Shown piece by piece: positions 20,423-28,977 of a stretch of DNA of 64,000 bases. Each line of letters opens with the position of its first letter. Position 1 is the first letter of the stretch. The stretch covers positions 124,001 through 188,000 of the forward strand of contig NZ_ANNI01000009.1 of the NCBI RefSeq assembly GCF_000466745.1. The letters run 5' to 3'. The notes under the pieces were generated by a model, which saw nothing but the letters and a program-made list of their open reading frames with translations, did not search any database and was not told the origin of the DNA. Source of the DNA: Campylobacter concisus ATCC 51562 (GTDB lineage: Bacteria; Campylobacterota; Campylobacteria; Campylobacterales; Campylobacteraceae). Both the position numbers and the translations under genes were made by a program.

Positions 20423-21539
20423 TAGGATTTTCCAAAAAATTTATAAGCTTGCTCGCTATATTTTCACTATCAAAAAATTTAGCCCGATTATACGCAACCT
20501 TTTCAAAATTTTGCCTTATTTCAGGCACATTAAGCACCTTTATCATCGCCTCTTTCATCGCATTTTCGTCATCAACTGGTACCAAAATACCAAACTCACT
20601 CTCGCCCAAAAGCTCCTTCGCACCGCTTTTATGCTCGGTTGAGATGATAGTTTTTTCGCACGCTAGTGCCTCTAAAAGGACATTTGAAAAGCCCTCAAAA
20701 CGCGAAGCACAAAGCAAGCAAGAAGCATTTTTTATATGTTTAAATGGATTTTTATCAGTGCCAAGAAGCTTTACTCGCTCGCCCACATCAAATTTATCTA
20801 TCAAATTTTGCAGCTCATCCTTTAAAGGCCCTTTTCCCAAAATGCCAAGCGTAGCGCGAGGGTCGTTAATCGAAGCTATTATTTTTATTAGCATGGCTTG
20901 ATTTTTACCGCTATCAAGGCGGCCGATGTTTATGAAAAATGGCCTAAAACCATCCTCAAGTGGCTCATCTTTTAGCAAATTTATAGTTTTTAGATCAAGG
21001 GCGTTATAAAGCACCTTTGTTTTGTCCTCGCTCATGCCAAAATTTTGCACCAGATCCTCTTTATTGCCAGCTGCATTTGCGAGGATTAGATCAGCCTTTT
21101 TATAAAGATGAGTGAGCAAAAATTTATTAACTCTGCCGCTTAGATCGTTTTTGTATAGGATAGACGGACAGCTTCGCTCGCTGATAACTAGCCTTTTTTT
21201 AAAGCCCAAAATTCTAGCTATTGAAGCGATATAACAAGGGCGGTTCATCAGCACAAACTGCATGTCTATGCCTAAGTTTTGACAAAGTTTTTTATACTTA
21301 AAGGCAAGCATTGGCATCGCTAAAAAGAGCCTTGCAAGCTTCTTTAGTCCGCTCTCGTAAGGGTCGCTATTTTCTATAAAGTGGATTTGCACCTCGCTTG
21401 GGATCTCGTAGGCGATGACCTTACTCATTAAGATGAGATGAACTTCATAACGTTTAACTAAAAATGGCAGTAAATTTGCCACATTTCGCTCAGCCCCACC
21501 AGGTCCCATCGAGTATAAAAAAACGGCTAATTTTTTCAC
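20415..21539 (-). CDS. pglJ: PglJ, GalNAc transferase
   Basis: PglJ adds the third residue to the lipid-linked glycan. The 374-residue GT4/GT1-family protein follows C. jejuni PglJ through its N-terminal half: FLYSMGPGGAERNVANLLPFL, EVHLILMSKVIAYEIPSE, FVLMNRPCYIASIARILG and DLILANAAGNKEDLVQNFG. The C-terminal lobe has NIGRLDSGKNQA near 222 and CASRFEGFSNVLLEALAC near 290. It is followed by pglB with an 8-base overlap and preceded by a pglH-like gene with a 4-base overlap. Confidence 0.9.
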   Translation of the reverse strand: MKKLAVFLYSMGPGGAERNVANLLPFLVKRYEVHLILMSKVIAYEIPSEVQIHFIENSDPYESGLKKLARLFLAMPMLAFKYKKLCQNLGIDMQFVLMNRPCYIASIARILGFKKRLVISERSCPSILYKNDLSGRVNKFLLTHLYKKADLILANAAGNKEDLVQNFGMSEDKTKVLYNALDLKTINLLKDEPLEDGFRPFFINIGRLDSGKNQAMLIKIIASINDPRATLGILGKGPLKDELQNLIDKFDVGERVKLLGTDKNPFKHIKNASCLLCASRFEGFSNVLLEALACEKTIISTEHKSGAKELLGESEFGILVPVDDENAMKEAMIKVLNVPEIRQNFEKVAYNRAKFFDSENIASKLINFLENPNE

Positions 21540-22579
21540 TTACAAACAACCTTTTTGATAAATTCTCGCCACTGCTTGATGATATTTTCTTTGCTAAATA
21601 AATTTGCACTTTCTCTAGCGTTTTTTGCTAGTTTTTGCCTTAAATTTTCATCTTTTAAAAGCATTTCAAGCTTATCTTTTAGATCATCTGCGTCGCCATT
21701 TTTAAAGATAAGCCCGTTCGTGCCGTCATCTATAAGCTCTCTTGCGCCCACGGTGTCGCTACTTAGTCTAGCGCAGCCAAAGGCACCCGATTCTATTAGC
21801 ACGTTTGAAAGCCCCTCACTTCTTGAGCAAAGAGTGAAAATTTTTGCCTCGCTATAAAGCTTGCTAACATCGCTCATATGGCCTAAAAATTTGACGTTAA
21901 GCCCTAAATTTAACACCATTTGCTTTAGCTCGGCCTCTTGCCTGCCACTGCCTGCGATCTTTATCTCCCAGCCATCAAGCAAGCTCTTACCCATCTTGCT
22001 AAGTGCCTCAAAATAGAGATCATAGCCCTTTACCGCCTCCAGCCTTGCCACGCTTAAGATGACATTTTGCTTCTCGCAAATTTCAGGCACGTCGATAAAA
22101 AGTGGGTTGTGGATGACCTCGCGATTTTTGGCAAATTTATAGTAGTCGTAGTCGCTTTTACTTAGCACGCTTAAGCCATCTACAAAGCGGTAGCTAATAT
22201 CACGCATAGCGCTTGCGATTTTGCTTTTTAAGTAGCTGTGCTCGTGATGCTCAGTTGCTATTAGTTTGCTCTTTAGCCCAGCATTTGCCAGCACGCAAGC
22301 GACGTTTGTCCAGTCGATAAAGCTCATTATCAGATCAGCCCTTTGCTCTTTAAAAAGCGCTCTAAGGGCTAGGATTTTCTTAAATTTTAAAGCGAGCCCT
22401 GAGCCAGTGACGCTAAGGTTTATGATATTTATCTTTTCACTAAATTTATAAAGCCCAAGGTCCTCTTCAAGAAGAGCGATAGTGATCTCATTGTCTTTGC
22501 AAAGCTCGTTTGCAAGCACGTTTAGCACGCGTTCGGCTCCGCCATTTCTAAGTGCGGCGATGACAAAAAGAATTTTCAC
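21536..22579 (-). CDS. PglH-like GalNAc/hexose transferase (copy next to pglJ)
   Basis: A 347-residue GT4-type glycosyltransferase resembling C. jejuni PglH, which adds the last three GalNAc residues. Conserved features are ALRNGGAERVLNVLANEL at the start, IATEHHEHSYLKSK near 115, ILSVARLEAVKGYD near 178 and LCSRSEGLSNVLIESGA near 255. The start is a GTG at 22579 that overlaps the stop of the upstream gene (GTGA), with GGAGGT a few bases upstream; a longer ATG reading is possible but has no ribosome site. Two PglH-like genes stand in tandem here, so they may divide the elongation steps or use different sugars. Confidence 0.82.
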   Translation of the reverse strand: MKILFVIAALRNGGAERVLNVLANELCKDNEITIALLEEDLGLYKFSEKINIINLSVTGSGLALKFKKILALRALFKEQRADLIMSFIDWTNVACVLANAGLKSKLIATEHHEHSYLKSKIASAMRDISYRFVDGLSVLSKSDYDYYKFAKNREVIHNPLFIDVPEICEKQNVILSVARLEAVKGYDLYFEALSKMGKSLLDGWEIKIAGSGRQEAELKQMVLNLGLNVKFLGHMSDVSKLYSEAKIFTLCSRSEGLSNVLIESGAFGCARLSSDTVGARELIDDGTNGLIFKNGDADDLKDKLEMLLKDENLRQKLAKNARESANLFSKENIIKQWREFIKKVVCK

Positions 22580-23634
22580 TTCACACCTCCAAGCCTTAAA
22601 AGCTCCAGCCATTTTTTATAAATTTGCTCCACGCTAAACTCATCAAGTCTAGCTCTTGCGTTTTTAGCAAATTCACCCATTTTTGCCTCATTTTGGATCA
22701 AATTTGCAAGCTTTTTGCTCATCTGATCAGCGTCATTTATCTCGCAAAGCAAGCCATCAAAGCCATCTTTTATAAGCTCTTTTGCCCCGCTAGTTCTCGT
22801 CGCAACCCGCACGCAGTCATAGTTTATCGCCTCTATCAAGGTGTTTCCAAGACCCTCGAAATTTGAGCAAGAGAGTAACACCTTTGCTCTTTTATAAAGC
22901 GAGGCGATGTCGCTTACATTGCCTAAAAACTGGACATCAGCGCCCAAGCTTTTAGCTAAATTTCCTAAATTTGACCTCTCGCCGCCATCTCCAGCGACAG
23001 CAAATTTATAGCCACTTTGCTTTAAATTTGCAGCCACTCTTACAAACATTTCGCAGTTTTTTATCTTATTTAGCCTGCCAACAAAGATGATTAAATTTTC
23101 TTTATCAAAGCTCTCACTTCGCACCTCTTCAAAGAGTGGGTTGTAAATTTTCATCACATTTTTGCAAAATTTAGAGTAGTAGCTTAGATCCTCGTCGCTT
23201 AAGACGCTAAGTGCGTTTGCAAATGGATAGCTAAGGCGTCTTAGCACCTTAAAAATAGCTCTTTTTGGCGCAAGATAGTTTGTGTGCTCGCTTATGACTA
23301 TAGGCGTTTTTAGCCCAGCTGAGCTAAAGAGAACCAAGGTATTTACGGCGTCTAAAAAGGATATCACAGCGTCAAATTTGCCCTCTCTTATGAGTGCTCT
23401 TAAAGCAAGCGCCTTTAAAACTCTCTTTTTTAAATTTCCAACAAAGCCAAGCTCATCAGCCCCAACGCCTAAATTTATGAGCTTCACCCCGCTTGCCAGC
23501 TCGTAAAATGGCTCGTCCTTGTCAAATTTAACAAGGCTTACATCGTGATCCATGCTAAATCTTGACGCGATCACCGCGCAAACTCGCTCCGCACCACCAC
23601 TTCTAAGCGTTGATGTGACAAATAAAATCTTCAT
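22576..23634 (-). CDS. PglH-like glycosyltransferase (second copy)
   Basis: A 352-residue GT4-type transferase, also PglH-like: STLRSGGAERVCAVIAS at the start, PIVISEHTNYLAPKRAIF near 128, LRRLSYPFANALSVLSDED near 148, IIFVGRLNKIKNCEMF near 192 and LSCSNFEGLGNTLIEAI near 260. The combination of the SEHTN and RRLSYPF segments makes it at least as close to C. jejuni PglH as its neighbour. Four-base overlaps on both sides place it in the glycan operon. Which of the two is the functional PglH, if only one is, cannot be told from sequence. Confidence 0.82.
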   Translation of the reverse strand: MKILFVTSTLRSGGAERVCAVIASRFSMDHDVSLVKFDKDEPFYELASGVKLINLGVGADELGFVGNLKKRVLKALALRALIREGKFDAVISFLDAVNTLVLFSSAGLKTPIVISEHTNYLAPKRAIFKVLRRLSYPFANALSVLSDEDLSYYSKFCKNVMKIYNPLFEEVRSESFDKENLIIFVGRLNKIKNCEMFVRVAANLKQSGYKFAVAGDGGERSNLGNLAKSLGADVQFLGNVSDIASLYKRAKVLLSCSNFEGLGNTLIEAINYDCVRVATRTSGAKELIKDGFDGLLCEINDADQMSKKLANLIQNEAKMGEFAKNARARLDEFSVEQIYKKWLELLRLGGVK

Positions 23635-24563
23635 ACGCCAAACCTTTGTTTGATTTTTACTCTAAGCTTTGAGAGTGCCGGCAAAATGCCACTTGGAAGT
23701 GGGCTAAGTAGCAAGAAAATAAACGCTTCTTTGCTAAATTTAATACTAAGGCTTTTAAAGATACACCTTAACATCAGGCCATATTCGCCAGCGATTTTGG
23801 CGTAGTAAGCGGCATTTTTATACTGCATAGCTAGAAATTTTGGCTCGTTTTTGATAGCGATATCGTAGTGCAAATTTGCTGTTTTAATGTAAGCGTTTGC
23901 AACGTTTAACGCGTGCTTGCCGGCATTTAGCGTAGCACTATCGCTTCTTGCGATGCGGTAGATGTAAAGTGGCTTTTTAAGATAAAAAACATTTTTTTCA
24001 AAAAAGCGGATGTAAAGCTCATTTTCGCCGCCAAAACTGCTCTCATCAAACCTAAAGCCGTCTATAAATTCGCGCGAAAAAAGTTTAAAATACTCACCAT
24101 TTATCCGTCCGCAGTGATAATCGACCTTACTCATCGCCCCACTCTTGCCATATGGGCTTCTACCAGCCATCACCTCGGTCATCACGCCATCTTTTTCGCA
24201 GATCGCGTCTGCAAAAACGCACGAATACTCGCCGCTTTTTAAAATTTCATAGCACTCAGCAATCGCCTCGCTCATTAGCTCATCGTCATCATCAAGCAAG
24301 CAGACAAACTCGCCTGTTGCGTTGTCAAAGCCATTATTTTTATTGCCATTTGGGCTCTTTTTGTGAGCGGTGTTTTTTACAAATTTGATCCTTGTGTCGT
24401 TAAAACTCTTGCAAATTTCACTCACACTCTCGTCATCGCCGTCATCTGTTACTATGATCTCTAGGTTTTTATAGCTTTGAGCTAGAGCGCTTTTTATGGC
24501 CTTTTGTAAAAGCTCTGGACGCTTATAAGTTGCGGTTACGATGCTGATTAATGGCTCGCTCAT
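23631..24563 (-). CDS. pglI: PglI-like GT2 branching glucosyltransferase
   Basis: PglI in C. jejuni adds the branching glucose to the heptasaccharide. The 310-residue GT2 protein has ISIVTATYKRPELLQKAIKS at the start, VTDDGDDES near 40, the family-specific SPNGNKNNGFDNATGEFV and the DDDDE metal motif near 93, closely paralleling PglI. A C-terminal hydrophobic stretch with KSLSIKFSKEAFIFLLLSPL also parallels it. It abuts the GT25 gene and overlaps the pglH-like gene by 4 bases. The sugar it adds in this species may differ. Confidence 0.83.
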   Translation of the reverse strand: MSEPLISIVTATYKRPELLQKAIKSALAQSYKNLEIIVTDDGDDESVSEICKSFNDTRIKFVKNTAHKKSPNGNKNNGFDNATGEFVCLLDDDDELMSEAIAECYEILKSGEYSCVFADAICEKDGVMTEVMAGRSPYGKSGAMSKVDYHCGRINGEYFKLFSREFIDGFRFDESSFGGENELYIRFFEKNVFYLKKPLYIYRIARSDSATLNAGKHALNVANAYIKTANLHYDIAIKNEPKFLAMQYKNAAYYAKIAGEYGLMLRCIFKSLSIKFSKEAFIFLLLSPLPSGILPALSKLRVKIKQRFGV

Positions 24564-25325
24564 CTAGCCCCTTTTAAAAATTCTCTCATAGCCTTGAAGC
24601 TTTTCAAGCCTTGAGAAAAGTATAAATTTAAATGTTTTTATATAAGCCTTTAAATTTGCGCTGTATCCCCTCTCAAGGCGCTCTCCCTCGATGTTTGAGC
24701 CGCTAAGATCAGTTGGATGCGAAAAGAGATCGCAAAAATACATCTGCATATCATTAACACCAAGCAAATAGTCCCAAATATCGGTCGTGCAAAGCGCATT
24801 TTTGTGGATTTCTAGCAAATTTTTAGCGCTTTTTTTAGTTAGCACATAAGCCCCTGCTCTATAAATGCTTGAAAATGAGTGCTTTGAGACCTGCCATAGT
24901 GGCTTACTTAGGCTAGTATCCACCTTTTTGCCAAAGGCGCTAAACCTACCCTCCAGCCCATCTTGCATGCCACATATGAGCACGCTGTTTTCAGGCATCT
25001 TGCTAGCTGCCAAAAAGGCCTCTTTTATGGCCTGATTATCGCCTATCACGTCATCTTCAAAGATGAGGGCAAATTTTGCCTCGCTTGCCAAAAACGCCTC
25101 GTAGGCTTTCACATGCGAGAGCGAACAGCCAATCTCTGCTGGGCTTAAAACCTTGCCGTAAGCTTTAAATGATGGCGAAATGATCTTGTAGTACTCCCTT
25201 GCATTTAGCTCCCTGCCATCGACTGCGTCTATTAGCTTAAAGCTATCATAAGAGCTAAATTTCTGCTGCAAAAGCTCGCGCCTTTTGGTATCTTTAGCCA
25301 AAGAGATCAAATAAATTTCATTCAT
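24564..25325 (-). CDS. Glycosyltransferase family 25 protein
   Basis: The 253-residue protein matches the GT25 (LPS/LOS beta-transferase) pattern: IYLISLAKDTKRRELLQQKF at the start, DAVDGRELN near 33, SPAEIGCSLSHVKAYE near 62 and the metal-binding ALIFEDDVI near 88. It has no counterpart in the C. jejuni pgl cluster. Its place between the flippase and pglI, with no gaps, suggests it decorates the N-glycan rather than lipooligosaccharide, but that is inference. Confidence 0.8.
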   Translation of the reverse strand: MNEIYLISLAKDTKRRELLQQKFSSYDSFKLIDAVDGRELNAREYYKIISPSFKAYGKVLSPAEIGCSLSHVKAYEAFLASEAKFALIFEDDVIGDNQAIKEAFLAASKMPENSVLICGMQDGLEGRFSAFGKKVDTSLSKPLWQVSKHSFSSIYRAGAYVLTKKSAKNLLEIHKNALCTTDIWDYLLGVNDMQMYFCDLFSHPTDLSGSNIEGERLERGYSANLKAYIKTFKFILFSRLEKLQGYERIFKRG

Positions 25326-26843
25326 TTAAAACCTTTTAAATTTTTTTAAAATTTTACGCCAAACTATGCCTCGCTCGAAGGCATTAAAAAACAAAAAAAA
25401 TCCCAAAATATAAGCTGCGCCGGCGTAGATCGCAGCAAAGATAGCAAATTTTAGCCAGTTATCCAAGCTCACAAAGTCCTTGCAGGCAAACATCGCAAGC
25501 ACGCAGAGCGCAAAAACGGCTAAATTTTTAAAATAAACCCCGTAAAAAGTGGTGAGTTTCACCTCTAAATTTAAAGCAGCATTTATAAGGTCAAAGCCAA
25601 GAATTCTTATGCTATAAAAAATGGCTGCGACGACAACGATGCCATAAACGCCGTAGCCACTAAATTTGAGCAGTGCTATCTGCGCTATGATCGTGCTAAA
25701 GCCAAGGATAGTGTTGGCAATGGCTGGTCGGCGAAGCTTGTTTGTCGCGCTATCAAGGTTAAAAAGCGAGAAAACAAAGCTTATAAATACAATGGGCACA
25801 AGCGTGATCATCGAGACATTGTAGATAAATTTGACCTCGTCTTGGCTTTTAAAAGGTAACCAAAGCGTGTAAAAATCAAGCCCAAAAACGACAAAAAATG
25901 CTGCCGGAGCACTCATCACAAAGGCGATCACCTTCATTGAAAATTTAGCCTCATTTATGAGGTCAGTGATCAAATTTTTAGAGTAAAGCTCGACAAATTT
26001 TGGTGCAAAGATACCGCTAAGCTGCGCTACAAAGCTCTCAAGTATGATAGGGGCGGCCTTGGCGACAGAAAGAAGGCCGGTCGCGTTTGCATTTACGAAA
26101 ATGTTGCAGATAAAAAGATCCATACCAGTTAAAAGTATGCGATTTAGCGCATTAAAACTATTCCAAATACCAGAGCTTAAAAGCTCTTTGATCTTAGAAA
26201 AATCAAATTTGCTAAAGCTAAATTTTAGCTCTGGCGTGATGCGAGCTGACATAAAAATGGTGCTAAAAAAGACAAAAAGGCTAGCAACTAGCGCTGAAAT
26301 GGCGATGTATGAGATGAACGGCTTAAAAAAGAAAAAGAGCGCCACGATAAGGATCGCTAGGATCGCGCTTGAGATGGCGTTTCTGATGGAGAGTAAATAG
26401 AGCTTGTTTGTCACAAAAGCGCAGACCGTTAAAACGCCGTTAAATAGGCCGACACAGAAATTTATAAAGTAAAAAACAAGGGTCATTCTCACGTCAAAGA
26501 GTAAATTTTCAGGGACATTTAAAAAGCTTTGCAAATTTAGTATGAAAACAGAGCTAAGCACCACGACAACGGCGCAAAAAAAGATATTTACAACAAGCAC
26601 TGATGAGTAGTAGGTGTTTGCAAGGCTTAGGTCATTTTTGTGCCACGCATGAGCGACAAAGCGCCCACTAACCGAGTTTATCGCCACGCTCACGACTGCT
26701 GCGTAGCTTACGATGGCGTTACTAAGCCCCACAAAGCCAAATGCCTCGTTGCCAAGGCTTTTTAAGATAAATGGTGTAAGAAAGAAATTTATGCCCATTG
26801 ATACGACAAAAACGACGATCGAGCTTATTAGATTGATTAGCAT
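25326..26843 (-). CDS. Wzx-type polysaccharide flippase (MATE-like), in place of PglK
   Basis: A 505-residue integral membrane protein with about 12-14 hydrophobic helices and a start (FVVSMGINFFLTPFILKSLGNEAFG) typical of Wzx/RfbX polysaccharide export proteins; the motif spans about residues 13-37. No ABC-type PglK gene is present in the cluster, so this protein probably flips the undecaprenyl-linked N-glycan. The start overlaps the stop of the second pglB by one base and the end abuts GT25. The specific substrate is inferred from position. Confidence 0.8.
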   Translation of the reverse strand: MLINLISSIVVFVVSMGINFFLTPFILKSLGNEAFGFVGLSNAIVSYAAVVSVAINSVSGRFVAHAWHKNDLSLANTYYSSVLVVNIFFCAVVVVLSSVFILNLQSFLNVPENLLFDVRMTLVFYFINFCVGLFNGVLTVCAFVTNKLYLLSIRNAISSAILAILIVALFFFFKPFISYIAISALVASLFVFFSTIFMSARITPELKFSFSKFDFSKIKELLSSGIWNSFNALNRILLTGMDLFICNIFVNANATGLLSVAKAAPIILESFVAQLSGIFAPKFVELYSKNLITDLINEAKFSMKVIAFVMSAPAAFFVVFGLDFYTLWLPFKSQDEVKFIYNVSMITLVPIVFISFVFSLFNLDSATNKLRRPAIANTILGFSTIIAQIALLKFSGYGVYGIVVVAAIFYSIRILGFDLINAALNLEVKLTTFYGVYFKNLAVFALCVLAMFACKDFVSLDNWLKFAIFAAIYAGAAYILGFFLFFNAFERGIVWRKILKKFKRF

Positions 26844-28969
26844 TAGATTTTCAGCCTATAAATTTTTACACCATTTGAAATGACAAATGGCTCAAAGTAT
26901 CTATCATCAGCCTTTTCAAATATAAAAAGCTGCACAAAAGATGAGTTAAAAGCATTTTCATCAAGCAACAATATCCGCGCATAATCTTCCAAAAAAACCA
27001 CATAAATTTTGGCGTTTTCATCTATGATTTTTTCATCTATTCGCAAATCTCTTCCAGCACCTTTTACCTTATAAAATGATTTTACGGCTATTTTCTCACC
27101 GTTATGTATGATAAATTTTTGATCATTTGTAGGCAAAGTATAACCATCTCCAAGGTCGATACCAGCTTCGCTAACGCCATTTAATGCACTAACATGATAA
27201 AAATCCTCTTTTTGCCTTTTACCAGTTACGACGTCAATATAGCTATATCTAAAGATATTTGGTGCGATGTCAATCATATTTGGCACAAGATAGTAAAAAA
27301 CCTCTTTTTTTGCAGCTGGCAGAGTAAAATTTTCGCCTTCAAGCTGACTTAAAAAAGTATTTATATCGCTTGTGTTGTAGTCTTTTAAAATTTTATCTAT
27401 TGGCCTTACATTTTGCTCAAGTGAGATGTCATTATACGTAACTGCCACTCTTGCAAGTCTAGCCGAAAATGCCTCATCTTTTCTCAAAGCAAGGCTAACA
27501 AAATAATTATTTTCGCCACCTTGCCTACCAGGATCGTTTAAAGTCATAACATCAGCAAAATACCTTATTGCATATCCGTAATCCCACCATGAAAATACAT
27601 AATCATCGTGCTTTGTGACCTTTTTGAGCACATCAAGTGCTACTGCTTCATCACGGCTAATTACAGTGTTTGGCCTATATGAATAAGCAAAATCTAAATT
27701 TATAGCAAGAGCGGCTACGACAAAAACCAAAAATGACAAATTTTTAATGGAATTTCTAAGATCAAATAAATTTAAAAAAAAATGCAAAAAATACCCAAAA
27801 CCAAGCGCAACAAGTGGTGTTACGTACATAACAAATCTAACTCCACCAAAGAAAGAGAGGAGTCCAAGTCCAAGCATTGGCAAAGTAAGCAAAAATGGAC
27901 GAAATTTCATGCAAAGTAGCAAGTATCCAATAATAGCTGCCAGCAATATAAGAATATTTCCCGACATGAAATAGATAAAATACAAAGGACTAGCACTTTT
28001 TACTTCGCTGATGAAATTATACTCATTTATAAAGTGAAATTTATCGCTAAGAATTTCATTGCCTTTAAAAACATAAATACCTATTTTTGAAGTGATGAAA
28101 TCAAAACCACCAAAATAGATAAAAGCAGCTAGCATTAAAGTAAGAAAAATGGCTAAATTTCTAGCCGAGAGTAAATTTTTATATTTGCAAAAAAGAGAGA
28201 AAAATAAAGCAATAACTACTAAATTAAAAATCAAAATTTTATTTGCTATTAGTGGATCTTTAGTAAAAACATTTGAGCTTACGATGCTTATAAATATAAA
28301 AAATATCGCTTGATAATTTTGCAATCTATCTCGCATAAAAACTAGCGTATATAGTAAAAGCATAAAGAAAATACTTAAAATAAGTGCATATGAGCTTTGA
28401 TACCACCAAAGATAAAGCGACACAAAGACTCCAGGCAAAACGATAAATTTTTGTTCATTTGTGTTTAAAAGCCTGATCAAAAAATAGATGATAAAAAGCG
28501 CAAATGTGACATTTAACATGTCGCTATCAAAATATCCAGGCGATGTCCTTGAAAGATAGCTTGGCAAGATAACACTCATAAACGCTGCCACAGCCCCTAC
28601 CCTAAGAGCCTTAAACTCATTTGATATCAAAATAACTGGAAGTGCGATAAGAGGAGCTAAAAAGACGCTCATGTAAAATATCACGCTTTCGATCTTAAAA
28701 GGAAAAATTTTGCAAATATAAAAAACTATGGTTGAGATTGGGTGATTAAAGGGGCTAAAGTCATTTTGCTGATTAAAGCCAGCCAGCATATCTCTAGCAC
28801 CCTCTGCGTAATAATAGGCGTCATTTGTTGTAAGCATAAACTCGCCATTAAAGTAAAACTCTGGCATATCCTTTGCCCACAATACCCAGAGCATCCTGGC
28901 CGCAAATCCAAACAGATAAGCAGCCAGAAATATAAGTAAAACTTTACAATTTACGCTTACTTTGTGCAC
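26843..28969 (-). CDS. Second PglB-type oligosaccharyltransferase
   Basis: A 708-residue STT3/PglB-family protein with many membrane helices. It keeps TNDAYYYAEGARDM near residue 48, GYFDSDM near 148, WWDYG at 461-465 and a C-terminal MIDI fitting the MxxI motif. It differs from the canonical copy: the loop before the catalytic Glu reads NFISE rather than QTIQE, and DGGKHLG after WWDYG is replaced by NDPGRQGG. All acidic residues expected for metal binding appear present, so it is probably active, perhaps with different sequon or glycan preference. It overlaps the flippase gene by one base. Confidence 0.88.
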   Translation of the reverse strand: MHKVSVNCKVLLIFLAAYLFGFAARMLWVLWAKDMPEFYFNGEFMLTTNDAYYYAEGARDMLAGFNQQNDFSPFNHPISTIVFYICKIFPFKIESVIFYMSVFLAPLIALPVILISNEFKALRVGAVAAFMSVILPSYLSRTSPGYFDSDMLNVTFALFIIYFLIRLLNTNEQKFIVLPGVFVSLYLWWYQSSYALILSIFFMLLLYTLVFMRDRLQNYQAIFFIFISIVSSNVFTKDPLIANKILIFNLVVIALFFSLFCKYKNLLSARNLAIFLTLMLAAFIYFGGFDFITSKIGIYVFKGNEILSDKFHFINEYNFISEVKSASPLYFIYFMSGNILILLAAIIGYLLLCMKFRPFLLTLPMLGLGLLSFFGGVRFVMYVTPLVALGFGYFLHFFLNLFDLRNSIKNLSFLVFVVAALAINLDFAYSYRPNTVISRDEAVALDVLKKVTKHDDYVFSWWDYGYAIRYFADVMTLNDPGRQGGENNYFVSLALRKDEAFSARLARVAVTYNDISLEQNVRPIDKILKDYNTSDINTFLSQLEGENFTLPAAKKEVFYYLVPNMIDIAPNIFRYSYIDVVTGKRQKEDFYHVSALNGVSEAGIDLGDGYTLPTNDQKFIIHNGEKIAVKSFYKVKGAGRDLRIDEKIIDENAKIYVVFLEDYARILLLDENAFNSSFVQLFIFEKADDRYFEPFVISNGVKIYRLKI

Positions 28970-28977
28970 TAAATTCC

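Noticed and set aside
20449..20901. Plus-strand open frame of 150 codons
   Set aside because: Antisense to pglJ, which has strong family motifs.
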